Part shown: piece after piece, positions 1-8,895 of the stretch
How positions within the stretch are numbered: the first letter of the stretch is position 1
Layout: every line of letters starts with the position of its first letter
Source: an uncultured Roseicyclus sp.
GTDB lineage: Bacteria; Pseudomonadota; Alphaproteobacteria; Rhodobacterales; Rhodobacteraceae
Direction of reading: 5' to 3'
DNA: 64,000 bases
Assembly: GCA_947500415.1 (NCBI GenBank)
Contig: CANMRT010000001.1
Coordinates: 1,142,982-1,206,981, forward strand
Notes under the pieces: generated by a model
The model's input: the letters and a program-made list of their open reading frames with translations, nothing else
What the model was told of the DNA's origin: nothing
Database searches by the model: none
Program-made: the position numbers and the translations under genes

Positions 1-684
1 GCAATCATGCGCACGAATACGACGGCGATTGGCGCTGTGATGGTGCAGCGGGGCGAGGCCGACAGCATGATCTGCGGCACCTTCGGACAGTATCTGTGGC
101 ACCTGAACTACGTCTGCCAAGTCCTTGGAAATGAACCTTATCATCCGGTCGCAGCGCTGAGCCTAATGATCCTTGAAGACGGGCCATTGTTCATTGCGGA
201 CAGCCAGATCCACCCGACGCCGACACCGCAGCAAATTGCCGAAACCGTCGTTGGATGCGCGCGTCATATCCGGCGCTTTGGGGTGGAGCCGAAAATCGCA
301 CTGTGTTCGGGCAGCCAGTTCGGCAACCTCGACAGTGACAGCGGGCAGCGGATGCGGGCGGCGCTGGACATCCTCGACAGTGAGTTGCGGGACTTTGTCT
401 ATGAGGGCGAGATGCATGTCGACAGTGCGCTTGACCCTGAGCTACGGGCGCGCGTCTTCCCGAATTGCCGGCTGGAGGGGAGCGCCAACGCGCTGGTCTT
501 CGCCTCAACCGACGCGGCGGGGGCCACACGCAATATCCTGAAGACCAAGGCCAACGGCTTGGAGGTTGGCCCGATCCTGATGGGGATGGGCAACAAGGCG
601 CATATCGTGACGCCGTCGATCACAGCGCGTGGGCTGCTGAATATCTCGGCTTTGGCAGGCACACCTGTCAGTCTCTATGGCTGA
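1..684 (+). CDS. maeB: NADP-dependent malic enzyme, C-terminal part (partial)
   Basis: The 5' end lies outside the window; the frame is open from base 1 and the visible 227 codons belong to the phosphate-acetyltransferase-like C-terminal domain found in long MaeB-type malic enzymes. Recognisable stretches are NTTAIGAVMVQRGEADSMICG near the start and NGLEVGPILMGMGNKAHIVTP near the end. In MaeB the catalytic malic-enzyme domain is N-terminal (malate to pyruvate with NADP), and this PTA-like domain is thought to be regulatory and oligomerising, not a working acetyltransferase. A stand-alone Pta is possible in principle, but the fragment matches the malic-enzyme version better. Stop codon at 682-684. 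Confidence 0.85.
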   Translation, partial: AIMRTNTTAIGAVMVQRGEADSMICGTFGQYLWHLNYVCQVLGNEPYHPVAALSLMILEDGPLFIADSQIHPTPTPQQIAETVVGCARHIRRFGVEPKIALCSGSQFGNLDSDSGQRMRAALDILDSELRDFVYEGEMHVDSALDPELRARVFPNCRLEGSANALVFASTDAAGATRNILKTKANGLEVGPILMGMGNKAHIVTPSITARGLLNISALAGTPVSLYG

Positions 685-766
685 GGGGGCGCAGTTGGCG
701 GGGAAAGCGGCGTAGGGGGCTAGATTTCCCTAACAGTGCCGCGTTGCGAGGCGCATACTGACGGGG

Positions 767-2293
767 ATGAACCACAGCCGCAGCCAAGAGTCAGACGGGT
801 CTGACGGCGCTGACGCACCGGGGGATGCTCCCGGGGCGCGAACGCTCAGGCATCTGTCCCATGATATCCGATCCGCCATGTCGGACGTGATCGGTGGATT
901 GCGCCTTGTCGATCCGGCGCGATTGGATCCGCAGACGCAAACGCAGCTGGATCGCGTGCGATCTGCGGCTGATACGCTTGCCTCACTGGTGGATCACGCC
1001 TTGTTCGCGGCTGCCGGGGAAAGCCCGATGGCCCATGATCCGGGGCCGGTTTCGCTTGAAGATTGGTTAGACAACCTGTCGGACCGTTGGGGCGGGCAGG
1101 CGGCAGAGCGGAACCGGACATTCCGGGTGCAACGCATCGGGCGGTTGCCGAAATCGCTGAACGTGCCGCCTGTGGCGCTTACGCGTGTGGTGGGCAATCT
1201 GGTGGGAAATGCGTTGCGCCATGTGCCGGACGGGGATGTTGAGGTCATTGTCAGCGGCGAAGCTTCCCACGGGTTGATTATCTCGGTTCGGGACCAAGGC
1301 CCGGGGTTCCCGACGGAGGTGTTGGAGGGCAAGGAACACAGCGGCATTGGGGCGACCGCAGGGTCGGGGCTGGGCCTGAAAATCGCGCAGAACCTGTCGG
1401 CGGCTTTTGGCGCGGTGCTGACCTTGGACAATATTGAGACGGGCGCTTGCGCGACGTTGCGAATGGGGCCGGAACGGTTGGGCGATAGCGTGCCGGAGGC
1501 TGGCGTTGCAGCGATGCCGGACCTGTCGGGCCTGCAGATCCTTGTGGCCGAGGATAACCTGACGAACCAGACCATTCTGCGCCATATGCTAGACGCGATG
1601 CACGCCGAGGCGACGTTTGTGGCCGATGGGCGCGCGGCCTTGGGTGAGCTGACCGAAAAGGTCTATGACATTGCGCTGCTGGACATCGAGATGCCGGAAT
1701 TATCGGGGCTTGAGGTGATGGAGGCGGTGCGTGCCATGGGGGGCGATCTGGCCGCGATGCCATTGGTTGCGATCACCGCATATGTGCTGCGTGACAACCG
1801 CGAGGCGATATATGCGGCGGGGGCGGATGGGATCATCGGCAAACCCGTGGCCTCCACCGAGGATCTGGGCCGCGCAGTCCTGCGGCACGTGGGCAATGGC
1901 CCGCCGGAGCCGGCCCCTGATGTGCTGTTATCTGAGGGCTCCGTCCTGGATCATCGGCAGATGGATCAGCTGTTGCGGGCGGCGGGGACCGATGGGCGGC
2001 AGGAGTTGTTGCAGCGGTTGAGTGAGGATCTGACGACGACGCTGCATCTGCTGGATCAGGCGATGGAGCGGCAGGACCACAGCGAATTGCGCGCGCAGAC
2101 CCATATCCTGATTGCGGTGTCGGGGGCCGTGGGCGCGGATCGGCTGTGCCGGATGTCTGAAGCGCTCAACATCGCGGCCAAGCGGCGCATGACGGATCGC
2201 TACGGATCGCTCTTTGCGCCGCTCCGGTCCGATCTGTTGGCTTTGATGGAAGAAGTAGCGCGTCGTGGCGATGGCCCGCTGACCCCGGGCTGA
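767..2293 (+). CDS. Soluble hybrid histidine kinase (HisKA-HATPase-REC-Hpt)
   Basis: 508 residues with no predicted membrane segment and no N-terminal sensor domain. The order is a phosphoacceptor helix with H32 in an atypical H-box (HLSHDIRSAM), a HATPase domain with N-box (VVGNLVGNALRHV) and G-boxes (RDQGPGFP, GSGLGLKI), a receiver domain with acidic pair E262-D263 and phosphoacceptor D306 in LLDIEMPELSG, and a C-terminal Hpt-like helix bundle with H446 (QTHILIAVSGAVG). All parts of an internal phosphorelay are present. With no sensor region, the input is probably a protein partner or the cytosolic state. The gene stands alone, with no response-regulator gene beside it. The family is clear; the pathway is unknown. 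Confidence 0.88.
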   Translation: MNHSRSQESDGSDGADAPGDAPGARTLRHLSHDIRSAMSDVIGGLRLVDPARLDPQTQTQLDRVRSAADTLASLVDHALFAAAGESPMAHDPGPVSLEDWLDNLSDRWGGQAAERNRTFRVQRIGRLPKSLNVPPVALTRVVGNLVGNALRHVPDGDVEVIVSGEASHGLIISVRDQGPGFPTEVLEGKEHSGIGATAGSGLGLKIAQNLSAAFGAVLTLDNIETGACATLRMGPERLGDSVPEAGVAAMPDLSGLQILVAEDNLTNQTILRHMLDAMHAEATFVADGRAALGELTEKVYDIALLDIEMPELSGLEVMEAVRAMGGDLAAMPLVAITAYVLRDNREAIYAAGADGIIGKPVASTEDLGRAVLRHVGNGPPEPAPDVLLSEGSVLDHRQMDQLLRAAGTDGRQELLQRLSEDLTTTLHLLDQAMERQDHSELRAQTHILIAVSGAVGADRLCRMSEALNIAAKRRMTDRYGSLFAPLRSDLLALMEEVARRGDGPLTPG

Positions 2294-2356
2294 CGCCTTG
2301 CGCTTGGCCCGCTTGGGTCGCAAGGTGCGGGAAGACGCAATAGACTGGATGCTGCC

Positions 2357-2758
2357 TTGGCCGAGCCCCTTATCCCCCTTGCCGCGCAAGTGCGCGAGAA
2401 TGCCCACGCGCCCTACTCTGGCTTCAAGGTGGGGGCGGCTCTACGCTCGGTTGAGGACAATGTGCATCTTGGCTGTAACGTAGAGAATGTGGCCTATCCC
2501 GAAGGCACCTGCGCAGAGGCCGGGGCAATTGCGGCCATGATCGCATCGGGTGACACGCGGATTGCCGAGATTGCAGTGATTGCCGACAGTCCCACGCCCG
2601 TGCCGCCCTGTGGCGGGTGCCGTCAGAAGCTGGCGGAATTCGCTGACGGTGACCTGCGGGTGACGATGGCCACGACGGGCGGCGCGTCTGAGACGGTGAC
2701 GGTTGCCGACCTGCTGCCGGGGCAGTTCACCGCCGGGCACATGACCCACACGAAATGA
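2357..2758 (+). CDS. cdd: Cytidine deaminase
   Basis: 133 residues. Deaminates cytidine and deoxycytidine to (deoxy)uridine. The zinc site is C52-A-E54 (E54 the proton shuttle) with C85 and C88 in PCGGC, the homotetrameric cytidine deaminase pattern. The substrate motif YSGFKVGAA lies at 20-28. The best start is TTG at 2357, because no in-frame ATG or GTG lies upstream within the gap; an in-frame CTG at 2345 is the alternative. It is the first gene of a nucleoside-salvage operon and overlaps deoA by 4 nt (ATGA), so the two are probably translationally coupled. Confidence 0.92.
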   Translation: MAEPLIPLAAQVRENAHAPYSGFKVGAALRSVEDNVHLGCNVENVAYPEGTCAEAGAIAAMIASGDTRIAEIAVIADSPTPVPPCGGCRQKLAEFADGDLRVTMATTGGASETVTVADLLPGQFTAGHMTHTK

Positions 2759-4065
2759 GCGACGCACGCACGATCCTGCAAAAGCTGCGCACGGGCGATG
2801 CGCCGACGGAGGCCGAGCTGTTCTGGTTTGCCGAGGGGCTGGCCACTGGTGCGGTCAGCGATGCGCAGGCGGGCGCTTTTGCGATGGCCGTGTGCCATCA
2901 CGGGTTGGGTGACGCGGGCCGTGTGCAACTGACCAATGCGATGCGGGAGTCCGGGCGCAAGTTGAAGTGGCGCCTGGAAGGGCCGGTTCTGGACAAGCAT
3001 TCGACGGGTGGTGTGGGCGATTGTGTGTCGCTGGTGCTGGCGCCCGCGTTGGCGGCCTGCGGGGCCTATGTGCCGATGATCTCGGGCCGGGGGTTGGGGC
3101 ACACTGGCGGAACATTGGACAAGCTGGAGGCGATCCCGGGATACAATGTGGACGTCTCGCCCGATGATCTGCAAGAGATCGTGGCTGATGTGGGCTGCGC
3201 CATAGTGGGCGCAAGTGCGGGTATCGCACCGGCAGACAAACGGCTTTATGCGGTGCGCGATGTGACGGGAACGGTGGCGTCGATTGACCTGATCACGGCG
3301 TCGATCCTGTCGAAGAAGCTGGCGGCCGGGTTGGAGGCGTTGATCCTGGACGTGAAGGTCGGGACGGGGGCGTTCATGGGCGAGGAGCGCGAAGCACTGG
3401 CGTTGGCGCAGGCCCTGGTGGCGACGGCGCAGGGGGCAGGGTGCATGACCTCGGCTTTGGTGACGGACATGAACCAACCGCTGGCCAGCGCGGCGGGCAA
3501 TGCGCTGGAAGTCATCAAGGTGATGGAGGTGCTGACGGGCGTTGGTGCGGATACGGATTTGTATCGGCTGAGCGTGGCCTTGGGCGGTGAGGTTCTGGCG
3601 TTGGGCGGGTTGGCGGATGATGCGGCTGACGGAGAGGGCCGCATTCGTGCGGCGATTGACAGCGGCGGGGCTGCAGATGTGTTCGGTGAGATGGTCGCGG
3701 AACTGGGCGGGCCCGGGGATTTCGTGGAACGTTGGCCGGACCGCCTGCCTGCGGCGCGGGTCATGATCGACATTCACCCTAGCGAGGCAGGCTTTGTGGC
3801 GGGCGTCGACACGCAGGCGCTGGGCGAGATTGTCGTGGCCCTGGGTGGCGGACGGCAGAAAGAAGGCGACAAGATCGACTTTGCGGTGGGCTTGTCTGAC
3901 ATCGCGCGCATTGGTGCAGCGGTGGATGACGCCGTGCCCTTGGCGCGGATGCATGTGGCCAGCGAAGAAGCGGGACGCGCGGTGGCGGCGAAGCTACGGC
4001 AGGCGTTCCGGCTTTCAGATCGCAAAGTCGATGCGCCGCCGCTGATCCATGAAAGGATTGCCTGA
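2755..4065 (+). CDS. deoA: Thymidine phosphorylase
   Basis: 436 residues, the usual length for bacterial thymidine phosphorylase. Splits thymidine or deoxyuridine with phosphate to the base and 2-deoxyribose 1-phosphate, which DeoB then isomerises. The phosphate-binding motif KHSTGGVGD is at 81-89, and SGRGLGHTGGTLDKLE and the glycine-rich hinge follow as in the nucleoside phosphorylase II family. It overlaps cdd by 4 nt and its stop overlaps the deoB start by 1 nt (TGATG). Its position between a deaminase that makes deoxyuridine and a phosphopentomutase fits the catabolic route exactly. Confidence 0.95.
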   Translation: MSDARTILQKLRTGDAPTEAELFWFAEGLATGAVSDAQAGAFAMAVCHHGLGDAGRVQLTNAMRESGRKLKWRLEGPVLDKHSTGGVGDCVSLVLAPALAACGAYVPMISGRGLGHTGGTLDKLEAIPGYNVDVSPDDLQEIVADVGCAIVGASAGIAPADKRLYAVRDVTGTVASIDLITASILSKKLAAGLEALILDVKVGTGAFMGEEREALALAQALVATAQGAGCMTSALVTDMNQPLASAAGNALEVIKVMEVLTGVGADTDLYRLSVALGGEVLALGGLADDAADGEGRIRAAIDSGGAADVFGEMVAELGGPGDFVERWPDRLPAARVMIDIHPSEAGFVAGVDTQALGEIVVALGGGRQKEGDKIDFAVGLSDIARIGAAVDDAVPLARMHVASEEAGRAVAAKLRQAFRLSDRKVDAPPLIHERIA

Positions 4066-5273
4066 TGGCCCGCGCGTTTCTAGTGGTGATGGACTCGGTT
4101 GGCATTGGCGGCGCGCCGGATGCGGGCGACTTCTTCAACGATGGCGTGCCAGATACAGGATCGAACACGCTGGGCCATATTGCCAAGGCTTGTGCGGAAG
4201 GGCAGGCGGAAGAGGGACGTTCCGGTCTGTTGCGGATGCCGGTTCTGGATGGGCTGGGTCTGGGCGCGGCTTTGCGGCTGGCCTCTGGCGCGCGGGGTGA
4301 AGGGTTGGATGCCTTGCCTGAAGGGCTGTGGGGCGTGGCGGAAGAGATCTCTCCCGGTAAGGACACGCCGACGGGGCATTGGGAGTTGGCCGGCCTTCAG
4401 GTGCCTTGGGATTGGGCGTATTTCACGGAGAAAGAGAACTCCTTTCCGCCGGAGGTGATTGCCGAAGTGTGCCGTTTGGCGGGGACTGAGGGCATTCATG
4501 GGAACATGCATTCCAATGGTGTGAAGGTGATCGAGGATTTCGGGGCGCAGCATCAGAAGGATGGCTGGCCGATTTGCTATACCTCCGCCGATAGCGTGTT
4601 CCAGATCGCGGCCCATGAGGAGAGTTTTGGATTGGATCGGTTGCTGGCGCTTTGCGAGGGGCTGGCGCCGACGTTGCACAAGATGCGCGTGGGGCGCGTG
4701 ATTGCGCGACCTTTTGTGGGGGAGCCGGGGGCGTATACCCGCACGCCGAACCGGCGGGATTACGCGATTGAGCCACCCGGGCCGACGCTGCTGGATCTGG
4801 CGCAGTCCGATGGGCGAGTGACCTACACCATTGGCAAAATCCGCGACATCTTCGCGGGGCGCGGTGTGAGCCATGTGGAGAAGGGGCCGGATTCGAAGTT
4901 GATGGGGCATCTGGCCGATGCGGTAGCGGGGGCCGAGGATGGCAGCCTGACCTTCGCGAACTTCGTGGAATTCGACAGCATGTATGGGCACAGGCGGGAT
5001 ATTTCCGGTTACGCGCGGCATCTGGAATGGTTCGATGCGGCTATTGCGCCGGTGCTTGGCGCATTGCGCCCCGACGACCTTATGATCTTCACGGCGGACC
5101 ATGGGAATGACCCGAGCTGGACCGGGACGGACCACACGCGGGAGCGCGTGCCGGTGCTTGCGGTGGGGCCATATTCGGGGCAAGTCGGCGTCCGAGGCTT
5201 TGTGGATGTGGGCGCATCAGTTGCGGCGCATCTGGGGCTGAGCGAACGGGGCGCGGGGGAGAGTTTTCTGTGA
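4065..5273 (+). CDS. deoB: Phosphopentomutase
   Basis: 402 residues, alkaline-phosphatase superfamily. Interconverts (deoxy)ribose 1-phosphate and 5-phosphate, linking nucleoside phosphorolysis to central metabolism. The metal-site motif DSVGIGGAPDAGDF is at 9-22, DTPTGHWEL follows, and the C-terminal FTADHGNDP supplies the second metal cluster. Start at 4065 by the TGATG overlap with deoA; the stop overlaps the GTG of add. No deoC (deoxyribose-phosphate aldolase) is visible in the operon, so that step must be encoded elsewhere. Confidence 0.95.
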   Translation: MARAFLVVMDSVGIGGAPDAGDFFNDGVPDTGSNTLGHIAKACAEGQAEEGRSGLLRMPVLDGLGLGAALRLASGARGEGLDALPEGLWGVAEEISPGKDTPTGHWELAGLQVPWDWAYFTEKENSFPPEVIAEVCRLAGTEGIHGNMHSNGVKVIEDFGAQHQKDGWPICYTSADSVFQIAAHEESFGLDRLLALCEGLAPTLHKMRVGRVIARPFVGEPGAYTRTPNRRDYAIEPPGPTLLDLAQSDGRVTYTIGKIRDIFAGRGVSHVEKGPDSKLMGHLADAVAGAEDGSLTFANFVEFDSMYGHRRDISGYARHLEWFDAAIAPVLGALRPDDLMIFTADHGNDPSWTGTDHTRERVPVLAVGPYSGQVGVRGFVDVGASVAAHLGLSERGAGESFL

Positions 5274-6250
5274 GAGACTTGCCGAAGATTGAGCTGCACT
5301 TGCACCATGAGGGCGCCGCACCGCCTGCGTTTATACGTGGATTAGCTTCCGAAAAGGGCGTCGATCTGAGTGGAATTTTCCGCGAGGACGGCAGTTATTC
5401 CTACCGTGATTTCAATCACTTCCTGTCTGTTTATGAAGCCGCGACTTCTGTTCTGACGGGCCCTGAGGAATTTGCGCGCCTGACCCGCGCGGTGCTGGAA
5501 GAGAGCGCGTCGCATGGCGTGGTCTACACAGAGAGTTTCCTGAGCCCGGACTTCTGCGGTGGTGGCGATGTGGGCGCGTGGCGCGAATACCTTGCCGCAA
5601 TCCGGGAGGTGGCCGACGAGGCCGAGCGCGACATGGGCATTACCCTGCGTGGGATCGTGACCTGCATCCGCCATTTCGGGCCGGAGCAGGCGAAAACGGC
5701 GGCCACTTGTGCGGCAGAGACGGCGGGTGATTGGATCGTGGGCTTCGGCATGGGCGGTGATGAGATGGTCGGACATCAGCGCGACTTCAGCTGGTCGTTT
5801 GAATGCGCGCGGGAGGCGGGGTTGAAAATCACGACCCATGCGGGGGAATGGGGTGGTGCGGCCTCGGTCCGTGAAGCGGTGGAAGACCTGAACCCGGCGC
5901 GGATCGGGCACGGCGTGCAGGCGATTGATGACCCGGCGCTGTGTGACGTGCTGGCCGAGCGGGAGATCGTGCTGGAGGTTTGCCCGGGCTCGAACGTGTT
6001 TCTGGGTGTCTACCCGACGCTGGCGGCCCATCCGATCCAGAAATTGCGGGAGCGCGGCGTGAAAGTGACCGTCTCCACCGACGATCCACCGTTCTTTCAC
6101 ACAACCATGACCCGCGAATACGAGGGGTTGGAGAAGGCGTTTGGCTGGGGCGAGGAAGACTTTGCCGAGGTGACAGAAACCGCCCTGGCGGCCGCCTTCT
6201 GCGATGAGAGTACCAAAGACAAAATTCGGGAGCGCTTGGACCATGAGTGA
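5270..6250 (+). CDS. add: Adenosine deaminase
   Basis: 326 residues, amidohydrolase fold. Converts adenosine or deoxyadenosine to inosine or deoxyinosine. Zinc ligands H10 and H12 (ELHLHHEGA), the THAGEWGG stretch carrying a metal His and catalytic Glu, the GHG loop (RIGHGVQAI) and the STDDPPFF metal Asp are all visible. It is slightly short for an Add and could be an adenosine deaminase-like enzyme with another purine substrate, but the operon context supports adenosine. GTG start overlapping deoB by 4 nt (GTGA). Confidence 0.88.
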   Translation: MRDLPKIELHLHHEGAAPPAFIRGLASEKGVDLSGIFREDGSYSYRDFNHFLSVYEAATSVLTGPEEFARLTRAVLEESASHGVVYTESFLSPDFCGGGDVGAWREYLAAIREVADEAERDMGITLRGIVTCIRHFGPEQAKTAATCAAETAGDWIVGFGMGGDEMVGHQRDFSWSFECAREAGLKITTHAGEWGGAASVREAVEDLNPARIGHGVQAIDDPALCDVLAEREIVLEVCPGSNVFLGVYPTLAAHPIQKLRERGVKVTVSTDDPPFFHTTMTREYEGLEKAFGWGEEDFAEVTETALAAAFCDESTKDKIRERLDHE

Positions 6251-6875
6251 CCATCTGACCGTTGTTGATCACCCGCTTGTGCAGCACAAACTGACGCTGA
6301 TGCGGGACAAGGAATGCTCGACGAAATCGTTCCGGCAACTCTTGCGTGAAATCAGTCACTTGCTGGCGTATGAGGTGACGCGCAACCTGCCGATGACGAC
6401 GATGACGGTGGACACGCCGCTGGAGCCGATGGAGGCGCCCACGATTGCGGGCAAGAAGCTGGCGCTGGTGTCGATCCTGCGGGCGGGCAACGGGTTGCTG
6501 GACGGCATTCTTGAGCTGATCCCCAATGCGCGGGTGGGGTTTGTGGGCCTTTACCGCGATCCTGAAACGCTGCAGCCGGTGCAGTATTACTACAAGGTGC
6601 CTGAGGCGATTGATCAGCGTCTGACGGTTGTGGTCGATCCGATGCTGGCGACGGGCAATTCGTCTGCTGCGGCGATTGACCTGTTGAAAGAGGGGGGTGC
6701 GAAGAACATCCGTTTCCTCTGCCTGCTGGCCGCGCCTGAAGGCGTCGCGCGAATGAAAGAGGCGCATCCGGACGTGCCGATTGTGACCGCCGCCCTCGAC
6801 AGCCATCTCAACGACCATGGCTACATCGTGCCGGGACTAGGGGATGCGGGTGATCGCATGTTTGGCACGAAATAA
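6243..6875 (+). CDS. upp: Uracil phosphoribosyltransferase
   Basis: 210 residues starting [17 protein letters not shown], which is the normal Upp N-terminus; a longer in-frame reading from 6204 lies inside add and is rejected. Makes UMP from uracil and PRPP, so it recovers the uracil released by this operon. The PRPP loop reads [14 protein letters not shown] (often ATGGSA in homologues), and the uracil-binding [11 protein letters not shown] closes the protein. It overlaps the 3' end of add by 8 nt, the longest overlap in the operon. Confidence 0.94.
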   Translation: MSDHLTVVDHPLVQHKLTLMRDKECSTKSFRQLLREISHLLAYEVTRNLPMTTMTVDTPLEPMEAPTIAGKKLALVSILRAGNGLLDGILELIPNARVGFVGLYRDPETLQPVQYYYKVPEAIDQRLTVVVDPMLATGNSSAAAIDLLKEGGAKNIRFLCLLAAPEGVARMKEAHPDVPIVTAALDSHLNDHGYIVPGLGDAGDRMFGTK

Positions 6876-6950
6876 GCGTTTGAGCGCCTTTACTTAACGG
6901 AACGACTCCGACAGACTATCCACAACGCGATTTCTGTGGGGGAGTTTCGC

Positions 6951-7781
6951 ATGGCGAAGACGCTATGTCTGCGCGCTGTCGTATTGGGCCTGTCATTCGG
7001 GCTTGCTGCAACCAGCGCTTCATTTGCACAACAAGGTGTTCCGGCGGAGACGCCCGGAGCGGGCTACACCGGCGATCAGTATGTCGACAGTCGGGGCTGC
7101 GTGTTCGTGCGCGTGGGCTTTGGGGCGGCGACCGAGTGGGTGCCACGGGTGGGCCGAGACCGGCAGCAGGTTTGTGGCCAGCAACCGACCGGTGGCGGTG
7201 GCGCGGCGGCAGATCCATTCTCGAACGACTCCGTTGTGGTGATTGGCGAGCAGCCGTTGCCAGCGGCGCCCGCGCCACAAGCGCCTGCACCAGTTATCGC
7301 AGCCGCTCCGGCACCAGCGCCCGCGCCCGCTCCGGCGGCACCGCAGGTTCGGGTCCAGAGCCCGGCACCGGTTACGATCATTGCGCCGACGGGTGGTGGC
7401 AACTGCGCCAACCTGCCTTCGGCGCATCAGCCCTACTTCACGGGTGACGATGTGCGCTGCGGCCCGCAAGCGGTGCATCCCGGTGATGGTCGTGCGATTG
7501 GCGATCAATCGCTGCTGGCGCCTGCCGTTATCGACGGTGTCACTGGCACGCCGCGCAGCTTTGTTCTGACGGCCCCGCCTGAAGGCTATGAGTTCGCCTG
7601 GAATGACGGACGGCTGAACCCTTACCGTGGCATCGGCACGCCGCAGGGTGAGGCGCAGATGCGCCAGGTTTGGACGGACACCGTGCCGCGTCGTCTGGTG
7701 TCGGTTCCGATCAACTCGGGCGAGATTGCCGTGGTCCAACAGCGTCCGCGTGGCTTGTTCGCCGGGATCTTCCGGCGCTGA
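6951..7781 (+). CDS. Exported protein of SPOR-like type, unknown function
   Basis: 276 residues. The N-terminus (MAKTLCLRAVVLGLSFGLAA, then ASFAQQ) is a clean Sec signal peptide; an in-frame GTG at 6936 would spoil it. A segment YVDSRGCVFVRVGFGAATEW with a following Cys resembles the N-terminal module of Rhodobacterales proteins that carry a C-terminal SPOR (septal peptidoglycan-binding) domain. A long Pro/Ala linker (about residues 105-145) separates it from a C-terminal region where I see no clear SPOR fold. Probably periplasmic. No operon partner: upp ends 75 bp upstream and the next gene is convergent. Confidence 0.6.
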   Translation: MAKTLCLRAVVLGLSFGLAATSASFAQQGVPAETPGAGYTGDQYVDSRGCVFVRVGFGAATEWVPRVGRDRQQVCGQQPTGGGGAAADPFSNDSVVVIGEQPLPAAPAPQAPAPVIAAAPAPAPAPAPAAPQVRVQSPAPVTIIAPTGGGNCANLPSAHQPYFTGDDVRCGPQAVHPGDGRAIGDQSLLAPAVIDGVTGTPRSFVLTAPPEGYEFAWNDGRLNPYRGIGTPQGEAQMRQVWTDTVPRRLVSVPINSGEIAVVQQRPRGLFAGIFRR

Positions 7782-7788
7782 AATTGGG

Positions 7789-8808
7789 TCAGCCTGCGCA
7801 GATTTCTTGCAGGCTGACCCAATCGCCGTCACTGAGGACCGGATCGGCTTGCCGACTGCGCATCGGGTCGGCCTCGATCAATCCAAGAGTAGACTCGCCT
7901 GAGACATCCCGCGCAAAGGCGTAGGGCTGGGACGAGATGCCAACCTCCGAGAAATGCGCGAGCAATGTGGCCTCATTCGCAGGGCCGGTGTCGTTGGAGA
8001 GCATATCGGCGGCATGGGCATGGATCGGCTCGGCCGCGACTTCGCCTGTGGTAAGCAGACGGAACGTCACGCTGAGGCCCGCGTGGCGCAGGAAGGCCTC
8101 AACCGGGTCGAGTGCCTCGCCGCGGACCCGTTCGGCGAGAAGGTAGCCCGCGAAAACCTCGGGCGTCTCATAATCCTCGGCCAATGCGGCGGAGGCGACA
8201 ACGATGTTGCCGGGCAGGGTCAGCGTATCGGGGATGGTGGCGGGGAAGACCACAATTTGCGGTGGGTTTTCAGGGCCGTACGTGCGGGTCGACAGACGGA
8301 TGAGCGCCGTGCGCCCGCCGGAGCCACCGCAGGGCCTGCCTGCAATTACAGCAATCTCGCCAAGCAATTGATGCCCGATTTCCAGCCGTTTGGCAGGGGG
8401 CAACAGACCCACAGTCTGGCGGATCAAAGCGTCCGGAAGCCAGAAGACGGCCAAAAGCCCGACCACGAGTGCAAAGCCCGCCCCCAGGTAAAGGCGCAGG
8501 CGGCCCGGTTTGGGGCGGGATTTGGCGATGGCCGAGCGGATGCGTTCGACGGCTTCGATCATCTCGGGGTCGGCAAGCTCCAACTCCTCCTCGCTGTCGC
8601 GGGCGGGGACATAAAGCGCGGGCAGTTTACCGGGGTTGAGGCGTTCGACGGCGGGCAGGGACCAATGACCAATCGCGTCGCCGGAGGGCGAGGACATGAC
8701 AAGAGACGCGTCACCAAGCGATACGATAACCTCGCGCCGCTGATCCTCGGCGTGTTCGCGCCAAAGGCCTATGGCTTCAAGCCGCCGGTATTCCTGTAGC
8801 GCTGTCAT
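7789..8808 (-). CDS. Membrane-anchored protein with degenerate M48-like peptidase region
   Basis: 339 residues. A soluble N-terminal part of about 100 residues comes first, then one transmembrane helix (RLYLGAGFALVVGLLAVFWL), then a periplasmic or cytoplasmic domain. After the helix, TLPGNIVVASAALAEDYETP followed by EVFAGYLLAERVRG has the spacing of the LPGGxIVV...E(L/V)AxxLAHExGH block of M48 metallopeptidases, but the HExxH zinc helix reads LLAER. It is therefore probably a catalytically dead relative. No neighbour shares its strand closely. The M48 relation is by eye only, and the function is unknown. Confidence 0.55.
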   Translation of the reverse strand: MTALQEYRRLEAIGLWREHAEDQRREVIVSLGDASLVMSSPSGDAIGHWSLPAVERLNPGKLPALYVPARDSEEELELADPEMIEAVERIRSAIAKSRPKPGRLRLYLGAGFALVVGLLAVFWLPDALIRQTVGLLPPAKRLEIGHQLLGEIAVIAGRPCGGSGGRTALIRLSTRTYGPENPPQIVVFPATIPDTLTLPGNIVVASAALAEDYETPEVFAGYLLAERVRGEALDPVEAFLRHAGLSVTFRLLTTGEVAAEPIHAHAADMLSNDTGPANEATLLAHFSEVGISSQPYAFARDVSGESTLGLIEADPMRSRQADPVLSDGDWVSLQEICAG

Positions 8809-8895
8809 TGCCTGTTATGCGTGCCCGGTGTTTATCCGTGGAATGCTACACCAGAGCGCGCGCGCCAACAACGCGGGCCGTCGTGGGGAATGCGG

